DNA of 36,427 bases from an uncultured Lachnospiraceae bacterium (GCA_946405185.1 CAMJGH010000021.1:1-36427); one strand, 5' to 3'; counted from the first letter of the stretch, positions 7,925-15,811 are shown. Translations and numbers: made by a program. The notes: generated by a model not told the origin, from the letters alone.

Positions 7925-8158
7925 TTTTTCACTGCTTTTTTCTATGTGATGATACTTCTGTTTTTCCTGTGCCTGGTGGGTAAACTCCTTTCTGATCCGG
8001 AAAAGCGTGAGGAGATCATGCAGGATGCCCGTGAAAATGCCCGCATGAGCAAGGAGCGTAAGGCAGAGAAGAAGCGCCAGAAGGAACAGGCCAGGCGTGA
8101 GACCGCTGCAGACTGGATGCTGAGTGATATCTGGTGGAATTCGTTCAAAGGTAACTGA
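7922..8158 (+). CDS. Small membrane-anchored, highly charged protein (paralogue B)
   Basis: A 78-residue protein starting at ATG 7922, placed exactly as in paralogue A relative to the repeated leader and to AGAAGGAGGG. A longer frame back to 7826 exists but would run through the promoter-like region. Residues 1-22 are very hydrophobic (FFYVMILLFFLCLVG), a probable membrane anchor; residues 24-65 are charged and helical (SKERKAEKKRQKEQARR), and the end has the aromatic patch WMLSDIWWNS. The conserved pattern IMQDAR and [M/L]SDxxW shared with paralogue A suggests that the C-terminal patch matters. No known family. The fucosidase starts six bases after its stop, so the two may be co-transcribed. 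Confidence 0.75.
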   Translation: MFFTAFFYVMILLFFLCLVGKLLSDPEKREEIMQDARENARMSKERKAEKKRQKEQARRETAADWMLSDIWWNSFKGN

Positions 8159-8164
8159 GATAGC

Positions 8165-9478
8165 ATGACTACATATCAGCCCACCTGGGAATCTTTGAAA
8201 ACTCACGTCATCCCCTCCTGGTACAGCAACGCCAAGCTGGGCATTTTCATTCACTGGGGCGCCTACTCCGTGCCGGCGTTCGCACCGCCGGTGGGGGAAT
8301 TGGGCACCATTCCGGATGAGGAGTGGTTTGTGGCCAACCCGTATGCGGAGTGGTACTACAATTCCGTCAACGTGGGGCGCGGGCCCACGTATGAGCACCA
8401 CATCAAAACGTACGGGAAGGACTTTCCGTACGAGAACTTCACTCACCTGTGGAAGGCGGAGAACTGGCAGCCGGATGAGTGGGCGGAACTGTTCCGGCAG
8501 GCCGGCGCCCGCTATGTGGTGCTGGTGACCAAGCATCACGATGGGTTCTGTCTGTTTCCCAGCCGGTACACGGAGTATTCCACCATGAACCGCGGGCCGC
8601 ACCGGGACATCACGGGGGAGCTGACGCAGAGCGTGCGCGCCCACGGCATGCGCATGGGGCTGTATTATTCCGGGCTGATCGACTGGACGTTCCGGCATGA
8701 TCCCATGTTTTCCGGCAGGGACGTGCGCGAGAAAAACTGCACCACCAAAGAGTATGCGGATTACGCGTACAACCAGTACTGCGAGCTCATCGACAACTAT
8801 CACCCGTCCATCCTGTGGAACGATATCGGATGGCCGCAGGCGGCGGTGGACAGGCTGCCCGAACTGCTGGCGCACTACTACAATACCTGTCCCGAAGGCG
8901 TGACCAACGACCGCTGGAACGGGCTGTTCTGGGATTACAAAAACAAAGAGTACGAGAGCGGCAAGGAGGCTGTCAGCCGGCAGGAAAAATGGGAGAGCTG
9001 CCGCGGGCTGGGCTTAAGTTTCGGCTACAACGCGCAGGAGGACGAGCGTCACATCCTCTCGCCGGGCGCGCTGGTGCGCGAGCTGGTGCAGACCGTGTCA
9101 AACAACGGGAACCTGCTCATCAACGTGGGCCCGAAGGCGGACGGCACCATCCCGGACATCCAGAAGAAGAGCCTGCTGGGCATGGGCGGGTGGCTGAAAG
9201 AAAACGGAGAAGCCATCTACGATACCACCGTCAGCAGCCGGAAGACGCTGGAGGGGAAGGGCTGCCGGGTGTGGTTTACGGCTAACGGGGATACGCTTTA
9301 CGCCATCGCGGATGCATCGGCGCCGTCACAGATCCTCATCGAAGGCCTGTCAGGAGAGCCGCAGGCGCTTGGCCGGGCGGAAGGCCTGCACTGGCAAAAA
9401 GAAGCCGGCGGCATCAGGCTGGTGTTTGACCGGGAGCTGGAGATGCCGGTGGCGCTGAAGTTTCCGGGAAGGGAGTGA
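8165..9478 (+). CDS. Alpha-L-fucosidase, GH29 family
   Basis: A 437-residue glycoside hydrolase that releases L-fucose from fucosylated oligosaccharides. GH29 hallmarks are present: GIFIHWGAYSVPA near the N-terminus, ARYVVLVTKHHDGFCLF, the nucleophile strand ILWNDIGWP (Asp220), and GNLLINVGPKADGTIP near the end of the TIM barrel. A short C-terminal beta domain follows (about residues 345-437), as usual. No signal peptide is seen, so the enzyme is cytoplasmic and would act on imported short glycans. Length is typical for single-module bacterial members. It starts at ATG 8165, directly after paralogue B, and ends at a strong terminator. No fucose transporter or catabolic genes are in the window. 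Confidence 0.95.
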   Translation: MTTYQPTWESLKTHVIPSWYSNAKLGIFIHWGAYSVPAFAPPVGELGTIPDEEWFVANPYAEWYYNSVNVGRGPTYEHHIKTYGKDFPYENFTHLWKAENWQPDEWAELFRQAGARYVVLVTKHHDGFCLFPSRYTEYSTMNRGPHRDITGELTQSVRAHGMRMGLYYSGLIDWTFRHDPMFSGRDVREKNCTTKEYADYAYNQYCELIDNYHPSILWNDIGWPQAAVDRLPELLAHYYNTCPEGVTNDRWNGLFWDYKNKEYESGKEAVSRQEKWESCRGLGLSFGYNAQEDERHILSPGALVRELVQTVSNNGNLLINVGPKADGTIPDIQKKSLLGMGGWLKENGEAIYDTTVSSRKTLEGKGCRVWFTANGDTLYAIADASAPSQILIEGLSGEPQALGRAEGLHWQKEAGGIRLVFDRELEMPVALKFPGRE

Positions 9479-9484
9479 AGGATG

Positions 9485-9510
9485 AGAGCAGCCTGCGGCC
9501 TGCTCTTTTT
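9485..9510 (+). terminator. Terminator after the fucosidase
   Basis: AGAGCAG (9485-9491) pairs with CTGCTCT (9500-9506), followed by TTTTT. It begins seven bases after the stop codon. Confidence 0.85.
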
Positions 9511-9552
9511 GTGCCTGGAAGAGAAGGCTGTAAGGCGGGGTGAGAGGAAGGA

Positions 9553-9670
9553 ATGTTGGAAAAGCGGACAAAAAAGCCGGAATGAGCCGGAAAAACCGGA
9601 CAATTATCGGCGAAAGCATGTTGGAAAAACGGACAAAACGTGGCTGAAACCGGTTGCATAAACGGACAAA
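9553..9670 (+). repeat. Four helically phased direct repeats (GGAAAANCGGACAA type)
   Basis: The core CGGACA occurs at 9565, 9597, 9630 and 9663, spaced 32, 33 and 33 bases. Three of the four are preceded by GGAAAA (the fourth has GCATAAA) and most are followed by A runs. The spacing equals three DNA turns, so all boxes face the same side of the helix. The region lies upstream of the KAP NTPase and has no plus-strand gene. The rest of 9671-9825 shows only an 18-base repeat at 9784-9801 and the ribosome site. Confidence 0.75.
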
Positions 9671-9783
9671 TGTGATATACCTGCCCATCTATATGCTGAT
9701 GTTTGTGCAGAAAAAAGTTTGTGCAGATCCGCAGATCTACAAGGTGAACCTGGATGGACTGAAGTGAACCGATCAGATCTGCG

Positions 9784-9801
9784 GCTGCGTCCCAAATGGT
9801 T
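9784..9801 (+). repeat. Short dispersed repeat, upstream copy
   Basis: GCTGCGTCCCAAATGGTT, identical to 11597-11614 on the other side of the KAP gene. Confidence 0.85.
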
Positions 9802-9825
9802 CAGACTGCGATAAAAGGGGGTATC

Positions 9826-11559
9826 ATGGAGAACGAGTGGATCAAAGCACTGCGGGAAGGCACGTACGGGTTTGAGGACACGCCGGCGGAGAAGGATGCG
9901 CTGGGGCTTGATCAGTATATCAAAGGGCTCACACAGTTCATCGGCACCTGCCCCACGCCCATGACCATCGCCATTCAGGGCAGCTGGGGGACGGGCAAGA
10001 CCAGCGCCATGAACATGATCAAGGCGATCCTGGCCGATGACCCGCAGGTGTCGCAGATCGAATTCAATACCTGGCAGTACGCCCGCATCCGCGATGACGA
10101 TCTGTTCCTGCCGCTGCTGCAACGCATGGAAGAGTGCATCCGGGAGGAGATCGACCAGGCCCGCGGCGGCGGGGAAGTCACTGGGAAGATCCGGAAGAAC
10201 CTGAATAAGGTGAAGTCCCAAGTGGTGAACAGCGTGGCCGGCGCGCTGGGAACGGCCATTGAGGCACTGGCGGAGAAGGGGCAGGCCGTGCTGCAGCTGT
10301 TTGTAGACACGGCGAAGGCCGCCGAAAATGCCAGGCAGGCCGGCAAGATCTACGAATACGTGGAGAAACTGAAAGGCTGCCTGGATACCGGCATCCGGTT
10401 CCTGGAGGAAAACTTCGGCATCAACCGGATCATCTTCTACATCGATGATCTGGACCGGCTGGAGCCGGAGGTGGCCGTCACCTTCCTGGAAGACATGAAG
10501 AATCTCTTCATGTGCAAGAACTGCGTGTTTGTGCTGGCGCTCGACCATGAGATCGTGCAGCGGGGCATCGAACGGCGCTACGGGTTTGATGAAGGGGACG
10601 CCATAGAGTATTCCGCGCGTTTCTTCGACAAACTGATCCAGCTGCCGTTCTCGCTGCCCTGCCACCGGTACAACGTGGAGCAGTACGTGGGAAGCCTCCT
10701 GAACAGCGGGGAAAGAAGCGGTGAGCTGGCCCGCCTGATCCGTCTGTTCGGGGATACCAACCCGCGTTCCATCAAGCGGATCTTCAACATCATGAAGCTC
10801 TATATCAACCTGGGTGATGCGGCGTACGCGGGGCACGAAGAGGGGATGCTGGCGCTTCTTTTGCTGCAGATGCACCACGGAAAACTGTTTGAAGGGCTGG
10901 TGAAGGCGGTGTCGGAAGACCTCTCGGACCCGGAGGTCAGTTTTCTGCGGGCGTTTGGCGATGCGGACGTTTCGTTTGCGCACACGGATGAGTGGTTTGG
11001 CGCCGCGCGGGACGAGGCGGATGCCCGCATCGTGGAGGAACTGAAAAAACTGGTAATGGTGGAAGGCCCGGCCAATGACCGTTATGAGCGGCTGTTCTCG
11101 CTGATCGGAGCGGCGTCGCTGACCGGTGAAGGGAGCGGCAGTGTGCGCGCCCGTCTGGATGCGACGGTGGATCTGATCAGCCGGTATCTGAAGCGGCTGG
11201 AGTATGATCCGGGAGAGAACAATGCATACTTCTCCCCGGCGGACCAGAACGTGAAGGTGATCGTGTCGCTGCCGGGCGGCGGTTCCCCGGATCACGTGAA
11301 CCTGGACATCACGGTGCCGCAGTGGAAGAACCCGGATGCGGCCGCCCGCCGGCAGCTGGTGGCCGATCTTATCAGCGCCTGCTTTGGCAAGGAAGAGCCG
11401 ATCGCCATCGTCTCCGATGACAACATCGGCACCATGGGCGCTCAGATGGATATCCTCTGCAACTGGTCCGGCGTGATCTGCCTGCGCAACGTCTCGGCGG
11501 GCGAAGCCCGCTCCATGAAAATGGCAGGCTTCGTGTTGCGCCAGCTGGCCGGAAAGTGA
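9826..11559 (+). CDS. KAP-family P-loop NTPase
   Basis: A 577-residue STAND/AAA-like ATPase of the KAP family. Walker A is GSWGTGKT at residues 52-59, and Walker B is the KAP-typical FYIDDLDRLEP with Asp207, Asp208 and Asp210, followed by FVLALDHEIVQRGIERRYG and FFDKLIQLPFSLP. KAP proteins often carry membrane helices between the two Walker motifs; here residues 125-175 are an amphipathic alpha-helical insertion without a clear transmembrane segment. The C-terminal 150 residues are not recognised. Start ATG 9826 has AAAAGGGGG upstream; an earlier in-frame ATG (9796) sits inside a repeat. Family members include plasmid phage-exclusion proteins such as PifA, so a defence role is possible but not shown. 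The gene is flanked by short repeats. Confidence 0.88.
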   Translation: MENEWIKALREGTYGFEDTPAEKDALGLDQYIKGLTQFIGTCPTPMTIAIQGSWGTGKTSAMNMIKAILADDPQVSQIEFNTWQYARIRDDDLFLPLLQRMEECIREEIDQARGGGEVTGKIRKNLNKVKSQVVNSVAGALGTAIEALAEKGQAVLQLFVDTAKAAENARQAGKIYEYVEKLKGCLDTGIRFLEENFGINRIIFYIDDLDRLEPEVAVTFLEDMKNLFMCKNCVFVLALDHEIVQRGIERRYGFDEGDAIEYSARFFDKLIQLPFSLPCHRYNVEQYVGSLLNSGERSGELARLIRLFGDTNPRSIKRIFNIMKLYINLGDAAYAGHEEGMLALLLLQMHHGKLFEGLVKAVSEDLSDPEVSFLRAFGDADVSFAHTDEWFGAARDEADARIVEELKKLVMVEGPANDRYERLFSLIGAASLTGEGSGSVRARLDATVDLISRYLKRLEYDPGENNAYFSPADQNVKVIVSLPGGGSPDHVNLDITVPQWKNPDAAARRQLVADLISACFGKEEPIAIVSDDNIGTMGAQMDILCNWSGVICLRNVSAGEARSMKMAGFVLRQLAGK

Positions 11560-11646
11560 CCAATTGGGACGCAGCCAATTGGTATATGACCAGTTTGCTG
11601 CGTCCCAAATGGTTTACGTGACCAGTTTGCTACGTCCCATTTGGTT
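11558..11646 (+). repeat. Cluster of inverted and direct copies of the dispersed repeat
   Basis: An inverted copy (11558-11575, containing TTGGGACGCAGC) and two direct copies (11597-11614 and 11629-11646, period 32) fill the gap between the KAP NTPase and dinB. TTGGGACGCAGC can pair perfectly with GCTGCGTCCCAA, giving a 12-base stem. ACCAATTGG/CCAATTGGT is a second, nested inverted repeat. No T run follows, so it is not an ordinary terminator. Confidence 0.8.
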
Positions 11647-11655
11647 TTGGATCGT

Positions 11656-12870
11656 ATGGAGAGAATCATCATACATGTGGATATGGATGCTTTTTACGCG
11701 TCGGTGGAGGTGCGTGACGATCCGTCGCTGGCCGGAAAGCCCCTGATCATCGGGTCGCTTCCGCACGAGCGGGGCGTGGTGGCCACGTGCAGCTACGAGG
11801 CGCGTCCGTTTGGCGTGCGCTCCGGCATGAACATCAAGGAGGCCTACCGGCTGTGCCCGCACGGCATCTACCGGCATCCCAACTTTGAAAAATACCGGAA
11901 GGTGTCGTCGCAGCTGCACGAGATCTGGAACACGTACGCCACGGCGTCGGAGTATATCGCGCTGGATGAGGCGTATCTGGATGTGACGGAAAAGGCGGGC
12001 TCCTGGGAGGGGGCTTGCGCGTTTGCGCGGGAGATCAAGCGGCGCACCAAGGAAGAACTGCGGCTGAACTGTTCGGTGGGCGTGGCGTACTCCAAGACAG
12101 CCGCCAAGACCGCCAGCGAGGAGAAGAAGCCCGACGGGTATTTTGAGATCCCCGACGCGCAGGCGTTCGTGGATCTGATCATCGACCGCGACGTGCGGGT
12201 GCTGTACACGGTGGGGGAGAAGACGTCGGAAAAGCTGCACGCAGCGGGCATTCACACGGTGCGCGATATCCGCGAAAAGCCGGCCGAGGTGGAGGCGCTG
12301 CTGGGCAAGCAGGGCCGGTGGATCACGCAGCTGGCGCAGGGCATCGACGACCGTCCGGTGGTGCCGTACCGCCCGGAGGACGCCAAGTCCGTGAGCCGCG
12401 AGCTGACCTTCCAGGAGGACACGCGCGATGTGGGCCTGCTGGAAGATGTGCTGTTCTTGCTGGCGCTGTGCGTGGAAGAGCGCGCTGCCCGCGTGGGGCT
12501 GTACGGGAAGGGCGTGACGCTCAAGCTGACGTACGGGGATATGAAGAACATCACCCGGTCGCGCATCATCGAGCCCAGCCGCCAGGCGGCCGTCATCTAC
12601 CGCGAGGCGCATCAGATGCTGGCGCAGGCGGCTGACCGCCCGGTGCGGCTCATCGGGGTGGGACTGTACAACCTGACCGATGAAGCCTGGCGGCAGATGA
12701 GCATCGAAGACTTCCTGGGCACGGCCCGCAACGATGACGAAGCGCTGGTGAAAAAGCGCTTCACGGAGCTGGCCGCCCGCTACGGGCTGGACTTTGAAGG
12801 GCATCTGGACCAGATCCGCCACGGGGAGGTGCTGCACCGGACGGCGGAGTATATGCGTAAGCATCGGTGA
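11656..12870 (+). CDS. dinB: DNA polymerase IV (Y-family translesion polymerase)
   Basis: A 404-residue error-prone polymerase that copies past damaged bases. The N-terminus IIHVDMDAFYASVE gives catalytic Asp9; LDEAYLDVT holds Asp104 and Glu105; SYEARPFGVRSGM is the finger motif. Then come a helix-hairpin-helix (VGEKTSEKLHAAGI) and a little-finger domain (SVSRELTFQEDT). No obvious C-terminal clamp-binding peptide (QxxLF-like) is visible, which is somewhat unusual. I use ATG 11656; a TTG-started extension would run into a repeat. There is no clear Shine-Dalgarno sequence, and the leader consists of the dispersed repeat cluster, so expression may depend on it. No LexA box was recognised. Confidence 0.94.
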   Translation: MERIIIHVDMDAFYASVEVRDDPSLAGKPLIIGSLPHERGVVATCSYEARPFGVRSGMNIKEAYRLCPHGIYRHPNFEKYRKVSSQLHEIWNTYATASEYIALDEAYLDVTEKAGSWEGACAFAREIKRRTKEELRLNCSVGVAYSKTAAKTASEEKKPDGYFEIPDAQAFVDLIIDRDVRVLYTVGEKTSEKLHAAGIHTVRDIREKPAEVEALLGKQGRWITQLAQGIDDRPVVPYRPEDAKSVSRELTFQEDTRDVGLLEDVLFLLALCVEERAARVGLYGKGVTLKLTYGDMKNITRSRIIEPSRQAAVIYREAHQMLAQAADRPVRLIGVGLYNLTDEAWRQMSIEDFLGTARNDDEALVKKRFTELAARYGLDFEGHLDQIRHGEVLHRTAEYMRKHR

Positions 12871-12877
12871 TGATAAA

Positions 12878-12922
12878 GGGACGGCCCTTACACCACATGC
12901 AGTGGCGTAGGGACCGTCCTTT
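12878..12922 (+). terminator. Terminator of the GGACGG hairpin family
   Basis: An 18-base arm beginning GGACGG at 12879 pairs with an arm ending CCGTCC at 12919, with two mismatches and a wobble, followed by TTT. Loop is ATGCA. Related hairpins occur at 27241 and 29096. Confidence 0.7.
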
Positions 12923-12942
12923 CTGTCAGGCGAAGAGGCTGC

Positions 12943-13107
12943 TCAGATGAAGTTCAATTCGAAGCTGTCGTTGCGATGGATCGCGTCTTCTTCCTTCTTT
13001 TCCTCTTTCTCTTTATCCTTCCTGGGCGCTTCGTCCTCCAGATAGCGGTGGCCTCCTTGGGTGGTGATGGGTTGTTGGAGAAAGCAGTATGACCATTGCT
13101 CTGTTTT
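12943..13107 (-). pseudogene. Possible 3' remnant of an unidentified gene
   Basis: On the minus strand a 54-codon frame is open from a TAG at 13108-13110 down to TGA at 12943-12945, with no ATG, GTG or TTG start. It reads ...LQQPITTQGGHRYLEDE, then a Lys/Glu-rich linker and ...NDSFELNFI at the end. The compositional coherence (acidic/basic tail closing on an aliphatic end) suggests a real C-terminus that has lost its body, but I recognise no family and it could be chance. The remainder of 13108-13222 shows nothing. Confidence 0.3.
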
Positions 13108-13222
13108 CTATAACACAGAATAAAACATTATGCGCCAAATCGCAAGGGATTCGTCAGGATGGCATAAAAGCGGCATATCGGGAATAGGCGCAGAGCGGCG
13201 CCGTCAGAAACCTTCCGGGCGA

Positions 13223-13251
13223 TTGACGGGGGTTGCGGAGGCGGATACAAT
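13223..13251 (+). promoter_or_regulatory. Sigma-A type promoter of the macro-domain gene
   Basis: TTGACG (13223-13228), a 17-base spacer, then TACAAT (13246-13251), 25 bases before the start codon. The short leader contains AGGGAGGTGA. Confidence 0.8.
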
Positions 13252-13275
13252 AAAAAATACAGGGAGGTGAGATAT

Positions 13276-14382
13276 ATGCCGCTTTCGATCATTCATGAAA
13301 ATATCACCCGCGTGCGGGCGGATGCCATCGTCAACACCGCCAACCCGGAGCCGGTGGTCGGCCGGGGGACGGATGCCGATATCTATGATGCCGCCGGGTA
13401 TGAACAACTGCTGGCCGAGCGGAAAAAGATCGGCGCCATCGGGCGTGGCGAGGCGGCGGTCACGCCGGCGTTCGGCCTGCAGGCGCGCTTCATCATCCAC
13501 ACCGTGGGCCCCGTCTGGAAGGACGGGCTGCACGGCGAGCGGGAGGTGCTGGCTTCCTGCTACCGCAAGTCGCTGCTGCTGGCCAGACAGCTGGGGTGTG
13601 AGAGCATCGCCTTCCCGCTGATCTCGGCGGGCACCTACGGCTTCCCGCGCGAGGAAGCGCTGACGGTGGCGCTGCAGCAGATCTCCGCCTTCCTGCAGGA
13701 AGAGGATATGGACATCACCATGGCCGTCTATGATCCGGCGGCGTTCCGCATCTCGCGGAGCCTGCGCGCGGACGTGAGCGCGTACATCGCCAGCCGGATG
13801 ACGGTGGCGGATGCAGCGATGGCGGATATGTCCATGGCGGAGGAATGCGCGGAAGAGCCTTCCTTGAATGCCGCGCCGGAATCCGCGTATGAGCCCCTTT
13901 TGAATGCCGCTCCGGCGTCCGCTTTCCGGAAAGGTTTCCGGAGAAAGAATATGGAGGAAGAGCGGGAAGTCCGCATGGAGACCGGCGCGCCGCTCACCCC
14001 TCCCGGCCGGCGCCGGAAGCTGGCAGATGTGATCAAGGAGGCCGGCGAGACCTTCCAGGAGCGGCTCTTCCGGCTCATCGACGAGCGCGGCCTCACGGAC
14101 CCGCAGGTCTACCGCAAGGCCAACGTGGACCGCAAGCTCTTCTCCAAGATCCGCTGCGACGTGGATTACAAACCCAAGAAGCAGACGGCCATCGCGCTGG
14201 GCATCGCCCTGGAACTCAACCTCGACGAGATGAAAGACCTCCTGGCCCGCGCCGGATACGCCCTCTCGCCCAGCGACCGGTACGATCTGATCATCCGCTA
14301 CTGCCTGGAAAACCAGATCTATGACATCTATGACATCAACGCCATGATGTTCGACTTCGGGGAGCCAGGACTGGGCGCGTGA
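13276..14382 (+). CDS. Macro-domain protein with C-terminal helix-turn-helix-like domain
   Basis: A 368-residue protein; ATG 13276 lies behind AGGGAGGTGA. Residues 1-165 are a macro domain, the fold that binds ADP-ribose and often removes it from proteins, nucleic acids or O-acetyl-ADP-ribose: DAIVNTAN (Asp16, Asn20, Asn23), FIIHTVGPVW, SIAFPLISAGTYGFP with the phosphate loop at about 115-124. The usual GGVDGAI loop is replaced by GRGTDADIYDAAG. A low-complexity linker follows (residues 175-245) with a doubled LNAAP-SA unit. Residues 246-360 form a helical domain (LIDERGLTDPQVYRKANVD, FSKIRCD) resembling Cro-type helix-turn-helix folds. Similar fusions occur in Clostridia; the role of the tail is unknown. 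It opens a plus-strand run with thpR. Confidence 0.87.
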   Translation: MPLSIIHENITRVRADAIVNTANPEPVVGRGTDADIYDAAGYEQLLAERKKIGAIGRGEAAVTPAFGLQARFIIHTVGPVWKDGLHGEREVLASCYRKSLLLARQLGCESIAFPLISAGTYGFPREEALTVALQQISAFLQEEDMDITMAVYDPAAFRISRSLRADVSAYIASRMTVADAAMADMSMAEECAEEPSLNAAPESAYEPLLNAAPASAFRKGFRRKNMEEEREVRMETGAPLTPPGRRRKLADVIKEAGETFQERLFRLIDERGLTDPQVYRKANVDRKLFSKIRCDVDYKPKKQTAIALGIALELNLDEMKDLLARAGYALSPSDRYDLIIRYCLENQIYDIYDINAMMFDFGEPGLGA

Positions 14383-14424
14383 GACAAGGAGTCGGTTCTT
14401 TCGACACATCGGAAAGGAATGGTT

Positions 14425-14916
14425 ATGCGGCTGTTCGTTGCGGTCACTCTTTCGGACGATATGAAAACATCTCTCACGGGGCTTCTGCATGGCCTGAAGC
14501 AGGCCGGTGTGAAGGGCTCGTATACGCCGTCGGCCAACCTTCACCTGACGCTGGCCTTCATCGGTGAGGTGGAGGATGCCGCGCCGGTCAAAGAAGCGCT
14601 GAAAGCCGTCGCCTGGAAGCCGTTCAAACTGTCACTGGATGGCCTGGGGAACTTTGGCGATATCCTCTGGGTGGGCACCAAGAGCGGCCAGGGGCTGGCG
14701 GCGCTGGTCAAGAACGTGCGCCGGGCGCTCGATGACGCCGGCATCGCCTACGACCGCAAGGCGTTCGTGCCGCACATCACGCTGGTGCGCAAGGCTGCCG
14801 GGCGGTGGCAGGGCGTGCCCGCGCCGAAAGGCGAGATGATGGTGAAGAAAGTGTCCCTGATGCGGTCGGATGTTCGCGATGGGAAGCGCGTATACAAAGA
14901 AGTGATGTCGATATGA
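14425..14916 (+). CDS. thpR: RNA 2',3'-cyclic phosphodiesterase (2H family)
   Basis: A 163-residue 2H phosphoesterase that opens 2',3'-cyclic phosphate ends of RNA; older annotations call it 2'-5' RNA ligase. Both catalytic HxT motifs are present: H40-L-T42 in NLHLTLAFIGEV and H117-I-T119 in FVPHITLVRK, with the N-terminal MRLFVAV strand typical of the family. Length is a little shorter than the E. coli protein. ATG 14425 is placed seven bases behind GGAAAGGA; ATG 14419 is too close. It starts 42 bases after the macro-domain gene and overlaps the next gene by four bases (ATGA), so the three are very likely one transcript. Confidence 0.93.
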   Translation: MRLFVAVTLSDDMKTSLTGLLHGLKQAGVKGSYTPSANLHLTLAFIGEVEDAAPVKEALKAVAWKPFKLSLDGLGNFGDILWVGTKSGQGLAALVKNVRRALDDAGIAYDRKAFVPHITLVRKAAGRWQGVPAPKGEMMVKKVSLMRSDVRDGKRVYKEVMSI

Positions 14917-15710
14917 ACATGAAGACCGAAAAGAAATGGATCAAAGGTCCTGCCGGGCGGATGAAGGTGCTGGTGCTGCGCCCGGAGGGGGTGAGCTACC
15001 CGCTGCCGGGCATCCTGTGGCTCCACGGCGGCGGATACATGGTGGGCATGGCTTCGATGGTACACATGTCCGTGGGGAAGATGCTGGCAAAAAAGTACGG
15101 CGCGGTGGTGGTATCGCCCGCCTACCGGCTGGCGTGGAGAGCCCCGTACCCGGCAGCGTTTGACGACTGCTATGCGGCGCTGCGGTATATGTGGGAGAAC
15201 GCGGAGGCGCTGGGCATCGACCGCACGAAGATCACCGTGGGCGGTGAGAGCGCCGGCGGCGGGCTGGCCGCAGCCGTGTGCCTGAAAGCGCGCGATGAAG
15301 GCGAAGTGTCCGTGGCCATGCAGCTGCCGCTTTATCCGATGATCGACTGCGAGGATACCGAAAGCTCGCGCAACAACCACGGCCGCGTGTGGAACACCAG
15401 GCGCAACCACTGGGGGTGGAAGAATTATCTGCGCGGCCTCTATGGCACCGAACGGGTGCCGACATACGCCTCCGCCGCGCGCGAGACGGACTTCTCCGGA
15501 CTGCCGCCGTGCTACACGTTTGTGAGCGACGGAGAGCCGTTCTATGCGGAGACACTGGCGTATGTCCGTCATCTGCAGGAAGCCGGTGTGGAGGCTTCCG
15601 TGGATGTGTACCACGGCCGCACGCACGCGTTCGACATGCTGTGCCCGTGGCTGGCCAAATCGAAAGAAGCCAAACGGAAAGTGTGCGAAGCGTACGAGTC
15701 GAGGTACTGA
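14913..15710 (+). CDS. Alpha/beta hydrolase, hormone-sensitive-lipase type esterase
   Basis: A 265-residue cytoplasmic esterase-like protein. It has the HSL oxyanion-hole motif H38-GGGY, the nucleophile elbow GES113AGG, a catalytic Asp206 (FVSDGEPF) and His238 (GRTHAFD), so the triad is complete. These enzymes act on short acyl esters; no specific substrate can be named. The start overlaps the stop of thpR (ATGA), which fixes ATG 14913; ATG 14919 is an alternative. There is no signal peptide. Its link to the RNA and ADP-ribose enzymes upstream is only positional; deacetylation of O-acetyl-ADP-ribose-like compounds is a speculative connection. Confidence 0.9.
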   Translation: MNMKTEKKWIKGPAGRMKVLVLRPEGVSYPLPGILWLHGGGYMVGMASMVHMSVGKMLAKKYGAVVVSPAYRLAWRAPYPAAFDDCYAALRYMWENAEALGIDRTKITVGGESAGGGLAAAVCLKARDEGEVSVAMQLPLYPMIDCEDTESSRNNHGRVWNTRRNHWGWKNYLRGLYGTERVPTYASAARETDFSGLPPCYTFVSDGEPFYAETLAYVRHLQEAGVEASVDVYHGRTHAFDMLCPWLAKSKEAKRKVCEAYESRY

Positions 15711-15728
15711 TAGTGGTCGCCACGCTTA

Positions 15729-15811
15729 CTTGCCTGACCTGCGGTCAGGCAAGCCGCGGCATTCGCCGCATGCAAGTCAGCCGGTCCTCGCCTGCCTGCA
15801 AGCAAGCTTGC
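15729..15811. repeat. Chain of hairpins in the hydrolase-alkD gap
   Basis: CTTGCCTGACC (15729-15739) and GGTCAGGCAAG (15743-15753) form a perfect 11-base stem on a 3-base loop. GCGGC/GCCGC (15756-15769) and GCAAGCTTGC (15802-15811) follow. No T run is present. The region 15711-15929 contains no gene that I can support. Confidence 0.75.

Noticed and set aside
9553-9670. CRISPR array
   Set aside because: Only about 15 bases are shared between units, spacers would be under 20 bases, units diverge, and no cas gene is present.
9604-11295. A 563-codon minus-strand open frame with FVRFSNM-like repeats at its end
   Set aside because: Antisense to the KAP NTPase; the peptide repeats only reflect the 33-base DNA repeats, whose spacing happens to be a multiple of three.
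13041-13095. Small minus-strand ORF starting ATGGTCATACTGC
   Set aside because: That frame has no ribosome site and quickly becomes Pro/Arg-rich; the neighbouring frame is more protein-like but lacks a start, so only a remnant is listed.
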